Positions 45,403 to 53,289 of a stretch of 64,000 nt of DNA are shown one piece after another (the first letter of the stretch is position 1; each line of letters begins with the position of its first letter). The translations under genes and the position numbers were made by a program. The notes under the pieces were generated by a model. It was not told the origin of the DNA. It made no database searches and saw nothing but the letters and a program-made list of their open reading frames with translations. The stretch covers positions 62,001 through 126,000 of the forward strand of contig NZ_JAAATX020000009.1 in NCBI RefSeq assembly GCF_009908265.2. The letters are read 5' to 3'. This DNA is from Paragemmobacter amnigenus. Its GTDB lineage: Bacteria; Pseudomonadota; Alphaproteobacteria; Rhodobacterales; Rhodobacteraceae.

Positions 45403-45720
45403 TCAGCCCGGGCCGTATAGTCCTTGCAAACCGCCGGAAAGGATAACGGACACAACCACGAATGCTGCGAGGCCGATAAGCAGAACGCGCTCAAGCCATC
45501 GACTCATCCGCCAACATAGTACAGCGGTCAATGATAGCTCCAGCGCCACCTCGAACACGCCGAAGATGTCTCCGTAAAAGCGGCTGTCCCAGTAGCTGAC
45601 TGGACTGCGAAACACCGAGTCCGAAACGGGCCAGAATTGACGGCAGGCGTCATCGTGATGGGTTAGGAAGTCCGCAAGGGCATGGAGAAGACCGGTACCA
45701 GCCAAGGCGCACAGGATCAC
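45403..45720 (-). CDS. Truncated membrane protein, metal-dependent hydrolase-like
   Basis: The 105-residue fragment has GLLHALADFLTHHDDACRQFWP, then SPVSYWDSRFYGDIFGVFEVALELSLTAVLCWR and a final hydrophobic helix. It looks like the C-terminal part of a membrane-bound YdjM/DUF457-like family. Normal members are about 180 residues and carry more N-terminal helices. The frame begins exactly where virB9-like sequence starts on the other side, so a deletion or recombination joint cut both. A short functional product cannot be excluded. Confidence 0.6.
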   Translation of the reverse strand: MILCALAGTGLLHALADFLTHHDDACRQFWPVSDSVFRSPVSYWDSRFYGDIFGVFEVALELSLTAVLCWRMSRWLERVLLIGLAAFVVVSVILSGGLQGLYGPG

Positions 45721-45730
45721 GCGCCGCCTG

Positions 45731-46387
45731 GATGGGCGCCGATGCCCGCGTCCGGTCGGTTCTCTACAACCCCGTCGACGTCATCCGGCTCGACACGCAT
45801 CTCCGCGTGAACTCCGCCATCGAACTGGGCGCCGGACAGCGGATCGTTTCCGTCCTTCTCGGCGACAGCGAGGCCTTCTAGGTCGAGGTCCTCTCGAACC
45901 GGACCACGGTTTCCGTGAAACCCTGGATCGCCGGGGCCGAGACCAACATGACGATCTATACCGGGCGGCGCACGATCTCGCTGTCGATCAGCGAGGGGCG
46001 CTCCCGCAATCCGACCTACCGGCTGGTGCTGCGCTATCCCGAGGCGGGCACGAGCCGCACGAAAAGCACCACGGTAGCCGCAGGGTCGCGCGACATCGGC
46101 TGTGCCTGGTCGGGCGACGAGACCCTGACCCGTCCATATCTGGAACGATGGGCAAGCGACCTTCTTCGCCTTCGCACCAGGTCTCCGGCCATCGATCTTC
46201 GGCGTCGATGCGACGGGACGCGAAGTAACGCTGAACTCCGGCACACGGGGCAGCATCGTCCGCGTCTCGGGGCTGCGCTCCGCCTATTCGATCTGGATCG
46301 GCACGCAGTTTTTGCATCGAGCGGGTGGATGGCGGCGTGACCACTGATCCGGCCCTGCTCGCCAAGCTACAGGGATGGGAGTTCTGA
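45731..46387 (+). pseudogene. virB9: VirB9 (T4SS) pseudogene
   Basis: Frames spell VirB9: RSVLYNPVDVIRLDTHLRVNSA, a TAG stop at 45879-45881 in SEAFEVEVLSNRTTVSVKP, then TNMTIYTGRRTISLSISEGRS, RLVLRYPE. After frameshifts FGVDATGREVTLNSG and SIVRVSGLRSAYSIWIGTQ follow. The N-terminal signal is missing because the gene starts at the joint with the truncated membrane protein. It is not functional. Confidence 0.88.
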
Positions 46388-46388
46388 A

Positions 46389-47707
46389 ATGGCTGATCCC
46401 GAGATGACTGATCCGCAGAAGGGCACAGAACCGGACTACAACATCGAGCGACCCAAGCCGAAGATGACCCGGCAACACAAGCTTGGCATGGGTGCGCTGC
46501 TGGCGGGGGCGAGCCTTGCGGCGCTCTGGACGGTCTGGCCTTCCAGCCGCACCATCCCCGATGTGGAAACCTCCGCCGTAGAAGAGTTCCAGGATCAGGG
46601 GGTAGGCTCTCGCCATTCGGCGCCATCGAACCTGGCCCGGAGGCAAAACCCGCCGGGGATGGCTTCTCCGACATCGAAGGGGAACTGGCTTCCCAGCGGG
46701 AAGACCTCGAAGCGCGGAACGCCACACTTCAGTCCGAGGTCGAACGGCTGCAGCGCGAGTTGGGTGATCTTGCCGACAGGACCGATGCCGAGAAGGACCA
46801 GACCGCCAAGGAACTGGCGCTCGCCCTCGAAGAAGCACAGTCGCAGAACCTCGCGCTGATGGAGGACATGCGGCGGCAGTTCGATCAGGAGATCGCGGTC
46901 CTGAAAGCAAGCGCCGACACCGCTGGTGCTGCTGAATGCGTGAGGCTGAATTGGCTGCCAAGCGCGCCGAGCGTGAAGCGCAACTCGCAGCTCGCGTGGC
47001 CCTCGCCTTCGGTCGTCTTTAACGATGGGCAGACGGGTGGGGCAGGGGATGCAGTGGGGATGTCCCAAGCCCCGGCCGCGGGCCAAGATGCGATAGGTCG
47101 GGATTACGTGCAGTCGGGGCGAGAATCCACCGCCACGGAAGTGAGCCAGGTCATCGCAAATCCCTCGAACACCGTGCTTCAGGGAACGATGATCGAAGCG
47201 ACCCTCGAGAACGCGGTCGACTCGAGCCTGCCTGGCCAGATCACAGCCATCGTAACGCGACCAGTCTGGTCCTTCGATCAGGCCCAAATCCTGATCCCGG
47301 CAGGCTCGCGTCTCTTCGGGGACTATTCCTCAGACGTGGCCATCGGCCAGGGTCGCATCCTCGTCGCCTGGACGCGGCTCGTCAAACCCGACGGGCAGTC
47401 CGTGCAGATGGAAGCCTTCGGTGGCGATGCCCAAGGTCGCGTTGGCATCACCGGCAAGGTCAACAGCCGGTTTGGTGAGCGGTTCGGGTCAGCTGCGCTC
47501 ATTTCCCTTCTCGGGGCAGCCCCCGCCGTCGCCGCCGCGAAATACACTGACGAGATCAGTTCCGACACGGCCGTGAGCATGGGCGAAGACCTGAGTGCCG
47601 CCATGGGCTTAGCCGTCGAGGCCTACACAAGCCTTTTGCCGATCATCACCGTCGCCCCTGAGGCCGCGATCACGGTCATGGTAGATCGCGATCTGGAAAT
47701 CTGGTGA
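46389..47707 (+). pseudogene. virB10: VirB10 (T4SS) pseudogene
   Basis: VirB10 energises and spans the T4SS channel. The N-terminus MADPEMTDPQKGTEPDYNIE and membrane helix (HKLGMGALLAGASLAALW) are intact. A frameshift near 46605 leads into a Glu/Ala coiled coil, a second frame change is near 46935, and a third near 47025. The last frame has the TrbI-type end GTMIEATLENAVDSSLPGQITA and GDYSSDVAIGQGRILVAWT. Without a single frame it cannot work. Its stop overlaps the virB11 start. Confidence 0.9.
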
Positions 47708-48681
47708 TGGATGATCGGCCAAGTTTCCTCGGGACCTACCTTACGCCGCTCGCGCCCCTGTTCCTGCGGGACGATCTGGTCGAGGTGGCGATCAACCCCG
47801 ACGGCAAGGTCTGGATCGAGTGGACGGGCGCGACTCACATGGAGCGGCTCGCACATCTGTAGATCGACCGGGTTCTCTCGAACAACCTCGGCCAGGCTAT
47901 CGCTTCTGCCGTCGGCGTGCAGTTCTCGGAAAAGAAGCCCACCGTTTCTTGAAAGATCGTCTGGGGCGACATGGCGATCCTAGCACCGGTCGTTGCACCG
48001 CCCATCGTGGAAGGCGGGATGGCCATCACCTTCCGGCCGTTGTAGGTCGCTACCGATCAGTTGATTGAACTGCGTCTTATGCATGGCGGTCTCGTTGATC
48101 TCGATGCCATACGTCGGGAAAGGGCAGGGGAGGCGATGAAGCTGGCTGAGGCCGGGCAGGTCGTCGAGGCCATGCAGCTTTGCGTCGAGGAGCGGATGAA
48201 CATCCTGATCTGCGGCGGCACCTCGACTGGGAAGACGACCTTCGCGCGGTCCCTCTTGTCGATGGTGGATCAAGGCGAGCGGATCCTGACCATTGAGGAT
48301 GTCTATGAGCTGTTCCCTCGTCAGGAGAACGCGGTAGCGCTCAAGGCGGATCGTAGTGGCCAAGGGGAACGGACGCCAGCGAGATTGCTGGAAGCCTCCC
48401 CTCGGAAGCGCCCGGATGGGATCATCTTGGGCGAACTACGCGGGGAGGAAAGCCGAACCTTCCTCGAGGCAATCAACACCGGGCACGGTGGGTCGTTCAC
48501 AACTATCCATGCAGACACCGCGCGGAAGGCCGTCGACCGCCTCGCAATCATGGTGATGGCCGCCGGGCTTGGAATGGGGTTCGAAGAGGTGAAGCGGTAC
48601 TGCGAGGGAAGCGTGGACCTGGTGGTGCAGCTTTCGCGGCAGGGCGGGCGGCGCGGGGTGGCGGAGATGCTTTGCCTTTGA
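47707..48681 (+). pseudogene. virB11: VirB11 (T4SS ATPase) pseudogene
   Basis: The product MDDRPSFLGTYLTPLAPLF is interrupted by in-frame stops at 47860-47862 (TAG), 47950-47952 (TGA) and 48043-48045 (TAG). From 48061 the frame is open and intact, with the Walker A CGGTSTGKTTFARSLL, RILTIEDVYEL and ELRGEESRTFLEAINTGHGGS. The N-terminal domain is thus broken while the ATPase core still reads. All three stops are single-base changes in otherwise good sequence, so decay may be fairly recent. Confidence 0.9.
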
Positions 48682-48798
48682 GGGTCGCAAAGAGCGGAAT
48701 GCAGACTGTCGTCGCAAGGTTTGGAGGGTGACATTCTGGCTATCGCCTGTTTCAGTAAGCAAAGGTTGATGCAACCGTGAACGAAGGACCCAAGTACG

Positions 48799-50127
48799 AT
48801 GTCTACTGCTTCCTTACCGCTAGGCATCCGTGAGAATTTTGGCCAGTTCACACATCAACTCATCCAAGTCCTGCTGGTTGGTTTCGCCATTGGCATGACT
48901 CGCACAGTCATACCCGCGCTCGCGGAAACCGAGTTCGGAGTGGTGCGAGGATCTTTCGTCATGTTGGCCGTCTTTGTGATGGCCTTTGGCGTGGTCAAGG
49001 CGGTCATGAACTTCGTCGCCGGTCGCCTTTCAGAGCGCATCGGTCGCAAGCGGGTTCTACTGGTCGGGTGGATCATCGCTCTACCAATCCCCATCATGAT
49101 CTGGGCGGCACCGAACTGGGGCTGGATCGTCGCAGCGACGGTGTTGCTGGGTGTCAATCAGGGACTCTGCTGGTCAATGACACAGACTTCCAAGCTCGAC
49201 ATCACGCGCGCCGACCAGCGAGGCCTCACGATGGGTTTGAATGAGTTTTCAGGATATGTCGGTGTCGCCCTGGCTGGAGTCATAACCGCATATTTTGCAG
49301 AGGCGTTGGGCGCGCGGCTTGGCCTCCTTGTCTTCGGAATGGCGGTGGTGGTGCTTGGCATCTTCTTGACCGTGGTCTGGATCAAGGACACCCTGCCGTG
49401 GGCAAAGGCGGAAACGGCGGCACACAGGACAGCCCGTCCGATGTTCCCGCCGCGCTATCCTAAGGGTGTTTCGGACCATCCGGATACGGGAGAGGTATTT
49501 GCCCTGATGACGTGGCGCGACCGACGGCTGGCTGCCCTGTCGCAGGCGGGATTGGTCGAAAAATTCGTCGATGCATTGGTCTGGGTGATTCTACCCGTCT
49601 ACCTGACCGCCAAAGGTGCCAGCCTGACCGAGATGGGCTGGATCGTGGGGGTGTACGGCTTCGTCTGGGGGGCGTCGCAGCTTGTCACTGGTCGCCTGTC
49701 CGACCATGTCGGGCGCTTCTGGCCGAGCGTGCTTGGCATGTGGATCTGCGGGGCGGGCGTAGCGTTGATTGCGGTGGTGGACTCCACCCCTTGGTGGGCA
49801 GTGTCCGCGGGGATCGCGGGGTTCGGCATGGCGCTGCTGTATCCGAACCTTGGCGCGGCGGTGGCAGACATCACGCCCCCGGCCTGGCGTGGATCGGCCA
49901 TTGGCATTTACCGCTTCTGGCGGGATCTGGGTTATGGGATCGGGGCGCTTGGTGTCGGACTTGCCGCCCATCTGGCGGGGGCGGTGGAGGCGCCATTCTT
50001 GTTCGTCGCCCTTTCGATGTTCATATCGGGGGCGCTTCTTTACTTTTGGGGTGAAGAAACACATCCACGCCTGAACCCCGAGATTACGGCACCTTGGGAA
50101 AACGAAGCAGAAAAGAGCGCAAAATGA
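48799..50127 (+). CDS. MFS transporter, substrate unknown
   Basis: The 442-residue protein has twelve helices and the MFS loops GRLSERIGRKRVLLVG (residues 69-84) and the second-half copy GRLSDHVGRFWPSVLG. The C-terminus is short and hydrophilic. It overlaps the Crp/Fnr gene by ATGA and so shares its transcript. Its substrate cannot be told; context with persulfide oxidation genes suggests a sulfur compound or a metabolite exported in that process. The 117-bp region upstream holds no clear FNR box. Confidence 0.85.
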   Translation: MSTASLPLGIRENFGQFTHQLIQVLLVGFAIGMTRTVIPALAETEFGVVRGSFVMLAVFVMAFGVVKAVMNFVAGRLSERIGRKRVLLVGWIIALPIPIMIWAAPNWGWIVAATVLLGVNQGLCWSMTQTSKLDITRADQRGLTMGLNEFSGYVGVALAGVITAYFAEALGARLGLLVFGMAVVVLGIFLTVVWIKDTLPWAKAETAAHRTARPMFPPRYPKGVSDHPDTGEVFALMTWRDRRLAALSQAGLVEKFVDALVWVILPVYLTAKGASLTEMGWIVGVYGFVWGASQLVTGRLSDHVGRFWPSVLGMWICGAGVALIAVVDSTPWWAVSAGIAGFGMALLYPNLGAAVADITPPAWRGSAIGIYRFWRDLGYGIGALGVGLAAHLAGAVEAPFLFVALSMFISGALLYFWGEETHPRLNPEITAPWENEAEKSAK

Positions 50128-50792
50128 ACGCGGATTGGATCGAGCAGTTTCCTGGACTATCGCGGTTGGAGCCAGCGATCAGAGATGTGCTGACCCGCAA
50201 AAGTGCGGTCGTCACGGTGCGCGAAGGATCGGTGATCTTTGGTCCCGGAAAGTCGCCGGAAAACCTGCTTCTTCTGCTGGAGGGTCGGGTGAGGGTGCAG
50301 CAGGTGTCGGAGGCCGGTCGAGAAATCGTTTTGTACAGGGTCGAAGCGGGGCAAAGCTGCGTGCTGACCACGGCCTGTCTGCTGGCCCATGAAGGTTATT
50401 CGGCCGAGGGGATCGCCGAGACCGACGTCCGTGCGGTCGCCATCCCCCGGACCGTCTTCGATGACCTCATCGCCCAGTCCGTCACTTTCCGCACGTTCAT
50501 CTTCACGGCCTATTCCAAGCGCATCACGGATTTGTTCCAGATCATCGAAGACATAGCCTTCCAGCGTGTCGACATCCGCCTTGCGCAGAAGCTGCTGGAC
50601 CTTGAGCGAGGGACGGGCCAGATCAAGGCCACGCACCAGCAGTTGGCCGCCGAACTCGGGACGGCACGAGAGGTCATCTCGCGCCAGTTGGGAGAGTTCC
50701 AGCGCAGGGGCTGGATCAAGCAGTCACGCGGATCGGTCGAACTTGTGGAGCCGGATGGGCTTGAGAGATTGGCGGCTCTGGACGCGGCCTGA
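50124..50792 (+). CDS. Crp/Fnr-family transcriptional regulator
   Basis: The 222-residue protein has a cyclic-nucleotide-like sensor domain (GRVRVQQVSEAGREIVLYRVEAG) and a C-terminal helix-turn-helix TQQLAAELGTAREVISRQLGEF-like region, close to the Crp-family helix with Arg-Glu-Val-Ile-Ser-Arg. It lacks the N-terminal Cys cluster of FNR. A Cys in QSCVLTTACLL lies in the sensor, a possible redox switch. It overlaps the MFS stop and precedes the transporter and persulfide dioxygenase genes, which it probably regulates. Confidence 0.9.
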   Translation: MNADWIEQFPGLSRLEPAIRDVLTRKSAVVTVREGSVIFGPGKSPENLLLLLEGRVRVQQVSEAGREIVLYRVEAGQSCVLTTACLLAHEGYSAEGIAETDVRAVAIPRTVFDDLIAQSVTFRTFIFTAYSKRITDLFQIIEDIAFQRVDIRLAQKLLDLERGTGQIKATHQQLAAELGTAREVISRQLGEFQRRGWIKQSRGSVELVEPDGLERLAALDAA

Positions 50793-50861
50793 GGTGGAGG
50801 CTGTAGCTGCTCAGGCAAACCAGTAAGGTTGCCAGCACACGCACGGCATTTCGCTGCCTAC

Positions 50862-50904
50862 AACGATGTCGTCTGACAAAGTTCTTGGGTTTGGTGACAT
50901 CGTT
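50862..50904. promoter_or_regulatory. 9-bp inverted repeat before the pmpA-like operon
   Basis: AACGATGTC (50862-50870) and GACATCGTT (50896-50904) are perfectly complementary, with a 25-bp spacer. It lies upstream of the leader ORF and transporter gene. It could be a two-site operator for the neighbouring Crp/Fnr regulator or a long-loop hairpin. Confidence 0.4.
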
Positions 50905-50964
50905 ACTGAAAGGTGATTCCGAGAGTCCTAAATGGGTTCCAATCTCTAGAGGAGGTCTGGACCC

Positions 50965-51027
50965 ATGCTTGCCACGAAAAGAAACATCACTGAGCGATCG
51001 GCCCCCATCAAGGCTGGGGTGAAGTGA
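50965..51027 (+). CDS. Possible 20-residue leader peptide
   Basis: AGGAGG (50950-50955) precedes an ATG at 50965. The frame begins MLATKRN, ends KAGVK, and its TGA overlaps the downstream start as TGATG. Such a short frame with a strong ribosome site suggests a leader that couples or attenuates translation of the transporter gene. It is rich in Lys/Arg and holds no cysteine. It is not conserved in anything I recognise. Confidence 0.4.
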   Translation: MLATKRNITERSAPIKAGVK

Positions 51028-51476
51028 TGCTGGAACTCTCCGTCATCGAAACGGCCTTCACCCCTTGGCAATCGCTTGCTGGCGGCGTCCTGATCGGCTT
51101 GGCCTCTGTCCTGCTGATGCTATCGCTCGGCCGGATCATGGGGGCGACTGGCATTCTTGCAGGCGTTCTCACGCCGTCCGCCCATCCCGACAAAGGCTGG
51201 CGCCTTGCGATTTTGGCTGGAATGGTCAGTGGCCCGCTTGCACTGCTGGTGCTGACCGGAGCGATGCCCGCGGTCGAAGTACCGGTGTCGATGCCCATGC
51301 TTGTCCTTGGCGGTTTTCTGGTCGGGATTGGCGTCACCTACGGTTCCGGCTGCACGTCCGGGCACGGTGTCTGCGGCATGGCGCGCCTGTCGCGCAGGTC
51401 GATTGCTGCGACGCTGACCTTCATGCTGACCACCGGCCTGACCGTCTACATCATCCGTCACGTTCTGGGAGCCTGA
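51027..51476 (+). CDS. YeeE/YedE-type half transporter, first subunit (PmpA-like)
   Basis: The 149-residue protein has about four helices and the family Cys motif YGSGCTSGHGVCGMARLS. Half-size YeeE proteins occur in pairs; the partner begins 4 bp after this stop. They import sulfide- or thiosulfate-type sulfur and often sit with ETHE1/Blh dioxygenases. Start is an ATG within GTGATG. Confidence 0.88.
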   Translation: MLELSVIETAFTPWQSLAGGVLIGLASVLLMLSLGRIMGATGILAGVLTPSAHPDKGWRLAILAGMVSGPLALLVLTGAMPAVEVPVSMPMLVLGGFLVGIGVTYGSGCTSGHGVCGMARLSRRSIAATLTFMLTTGLTVYIIRHVLGA

Positions 51477-51479
51477 GCC

Positions 51480-51929
51480 ATGCGCCTTGTTTTGACCTAT
51501 CTTATCGGCCTGATCTTTGGCGTAGGCATCTCCATCTCCGGCATGGCGAACCCCGCCAAGGTGCTGAACTTCTTCGACATAGCTGGCACTTGGGACCCAA
51601 GCCTTGTCTTCGTGATGGGGGGCGCCGTTGTTGTGGCCTTCTTTGGCTACAAGATCGTGTTGAGCAGACCGACCCCGGTCTTGGATGCTAAGTTTCACTT
51701 GCCCGACAACCCGCGCATCGACGCACGCCTACTGGGCGGATCGGCACTCTTCGGGATTGGTTGGGGCATTGCTGGCTTCTGTCCGGGCGGGGCGCTGCCT
51801 GCCTTGGGCACAGGACAGATCGATGTCTTCGTTTTTGTCGCGGCCCTGGTCGCTGGAATCTTTGCCGCCAAGGGCCTGATGGCCCTGACCCATGCCCGAG
51901 CCGCGCGCGTCCTGCGCCCTGAAACCTGA
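51480..51929 (+). CDS. YeeE/YedE-type half transporter, second subunit (PmpB-like, DUF6691)
   Basis: The 149-residue protein has four helices (YLIGLIFGVGISISGM, then FDIAGTWDPSLVFVMGGAV) and AGFCPGGALPALG, the second Cys-loop of the YeeE fold. It is the partner of the gene 4 bp upstream. Together they make one full transporter equivalent to the single-chain YeeE proteins elsewhere in the window. Confidence 0.88.
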   Translation: MRLVLTYLIGLIFGVGISISGMANPAKVLNFFDIAGTWDPSLVFVMGGAVVVAFFGYKIVLSRPTPVLDAKFHLPDNPRIDARLLGGSALFGIGWGIAGFCPGGALPALGTGQIDVFVFVAALVAGIFAAKGLMALTHARAARVLRPET

Positions 51930-51947
51930 AACTTCGAGGATACCGAT

Positions 51948-52832
51948 ATGAACGCTTATCCGATCGACATCTCTGTCAAGCCCGAGGTTGAGGCTTTCTT
52001 CGACCCCGCGACAAACACCATCAGCTATGTGGTGAAGGACCCTTCGTCGAATGCCTGCGCCGTCATCGACTCGGTGATGGACATCGATTACGCGGCGGGG
52101 CGGATCACCTATGCCCACGCTGATGCCATTATCGATTACATTCGCAAGAACGAGCTGAAGCTCGAGTGGATCATCGAAACCCATGTCCACGCGGACCATC
52201 TGTCGGCCGCGCCCTACATCCAGCAGGCTTTGGGCGGCAAGATCGGGATCGGTGAGAAGATCATGGTCGTGCAGGAAACCTTCGGGAAAATCTTCAACGA
52301 AGGGACCGAATTCCAGCGCGATGGCAGCCAGTTTGATGCCCTGTTCAAGGATGGCGACACCTATAGCGTGGGCAACATGCAGGCTGTGGCCATCTACACG
52401 CCCGGCCACACACCAGCTTGCATGGTGCATGTGATGGGGGATGCCGCTTTTGTCGGCGACACGCTGTTCATGCCCGATGGCGGATCGGCGCGCGCCGACT
52501 TCCCCGGCGGCGATGCAGCAACGCTTTACGACAGCATTCAGAAGGTTCTGGCCCTGCCGGACGAGACGCGCCTGTTCATGTGCCATGACTACGGCCCGAA
52601 CGGCCGCGACATCCAGTGGGAGACCACTGTGGCTGCCGAAAAGGAACACAACATCCATGTCGGCAAAGGCGCGACCAAAGAGCAGTTCGTGAAGTTCCGC
52701 ACCGAGCGCGACGCAACACTTGCGATGCCGAAGCTCATCATCCCTTCGCTTCAGGTCAACATGCGCGCGGGTGAGGTTCCGACCGACAAGGACGGCCGCC
52801 CGATGCTGAAAGTGCCCCTCAACGGTCTGTGA
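51948..52832 (+). CDS. Persulfide dioxygenase (ETHE1/Blh-like metallo-beta-lactamase)
   Basis: Enzymes of this group oxidise glutathione persulfide to sulfite using iron and O2. The 294-residue protein has the metal motif ETHVHADHLSA, the GHTPACMVHVM loop, FVGDTLFMPD with the bridging Asp, and CHDY near residue 210. The 2-His-1-Asp iron set is intact. It follows the transporter pair in one operon. The start has a GAGGA site. Confidence 0.9.
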   Translation: MNAYPIDISVKPEVEAFFDPATNTISYVVKDPSSNACAVIDSVMDIDYAAGRITYAHADAIIDYIRKNELKLEWIIETHVHADHLSAAPYIQQALGGKIGIGEKIMVVQETFGKIFNEGTEFQRDGSQFDALFKDGDTYSVGNMQAVAIYTPGHTPACMVHVMGDAAFVGDTLFMPDGGSARADFPGGDAATLYDSIQKVLALPDETRLFMCHDYGPNGRDIQWETTVAAEKEHNIHVGKGATKEQFVKFRTERDATLAMPKLIIPSLQVNMRAGEVPTDKDGRPMLKVPLNGL

Positions 52833-52887
52833 CAGCTGCGACCAGCCGCCGGACCAACCCCACAAGCTTCTGCCAGAGGATCAAGAA

Positions 52888-53220
52888 ATGCAGAATGTCA
52901 CCCATATCTCGGCCGATTTCGCGATCAGCCCCCAGATCACCACCGCGCAACTAGCGCAACTCAAGGCGGCAGGGTTCACCACTGTCATCTGCAATCGACC
53001 GGACCATGAAGAAGGTGGCCAACCGACATTTGCCGAAATCAAGGCGGCGGCCGAAGCAGCCGGTCTTGACGCCCACCACATCCCGATACGTCCGGGTCAG
53101 GCAACGGAGGCCGATGTCGCAGCCTTTGATACCGCTGTGACGACGGCCAAAGGCAAGGTTCTGGCCTATTGCCGGTCCGGCGCACGTGCGCAGAGCCTTT
53201 ATGCTGCACGGCCTCGCTGA
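52888..53220 (+). CDS. DUF442/TIGR01244 sulfur-transferase-like protein
   Basis: The 110-residue protein has a protein-tyrosine-phosphatase-like fold with the catalytic loop LAYCRSGARAQ. In Blh-type enzymes this domain is fused to the dioxygenase and moves persulfide sulfur. Here it is a separate gene after the dioxygenase. The end after RSGARAQSL looks a little shorter than usual. A GAGGATC site precedes the ATG. Confidence 0.85.
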   Translation: MQNVTHISADFAISPQITTAQLAQLKAAGFTTVICNRPDHEEGGQPTFAEIKAAAEAAGLDAHHIPIRPGQATEADVAAFDTAVTTAKGKVLAYCRSGARAQSLYAARPR

Positions 53221-53289
53221 GGGCGTCGACTGATCCCCCGACGAATGTTCCGTCCCTGAACGCGTTCACGAAGAAAAAAGACCTGTCCC

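Noticed and set aside
21843..48681. Several in-frame TAG codons in otherwise good genes (cysK, virB9, virB11) might hint at amber recoding
   Set aside because: The same genes also carry frameshifts and a TGA, intact genes nearby use TAG only rarely, and no suppressor tRNA was seen. Simple decay explains all of them.
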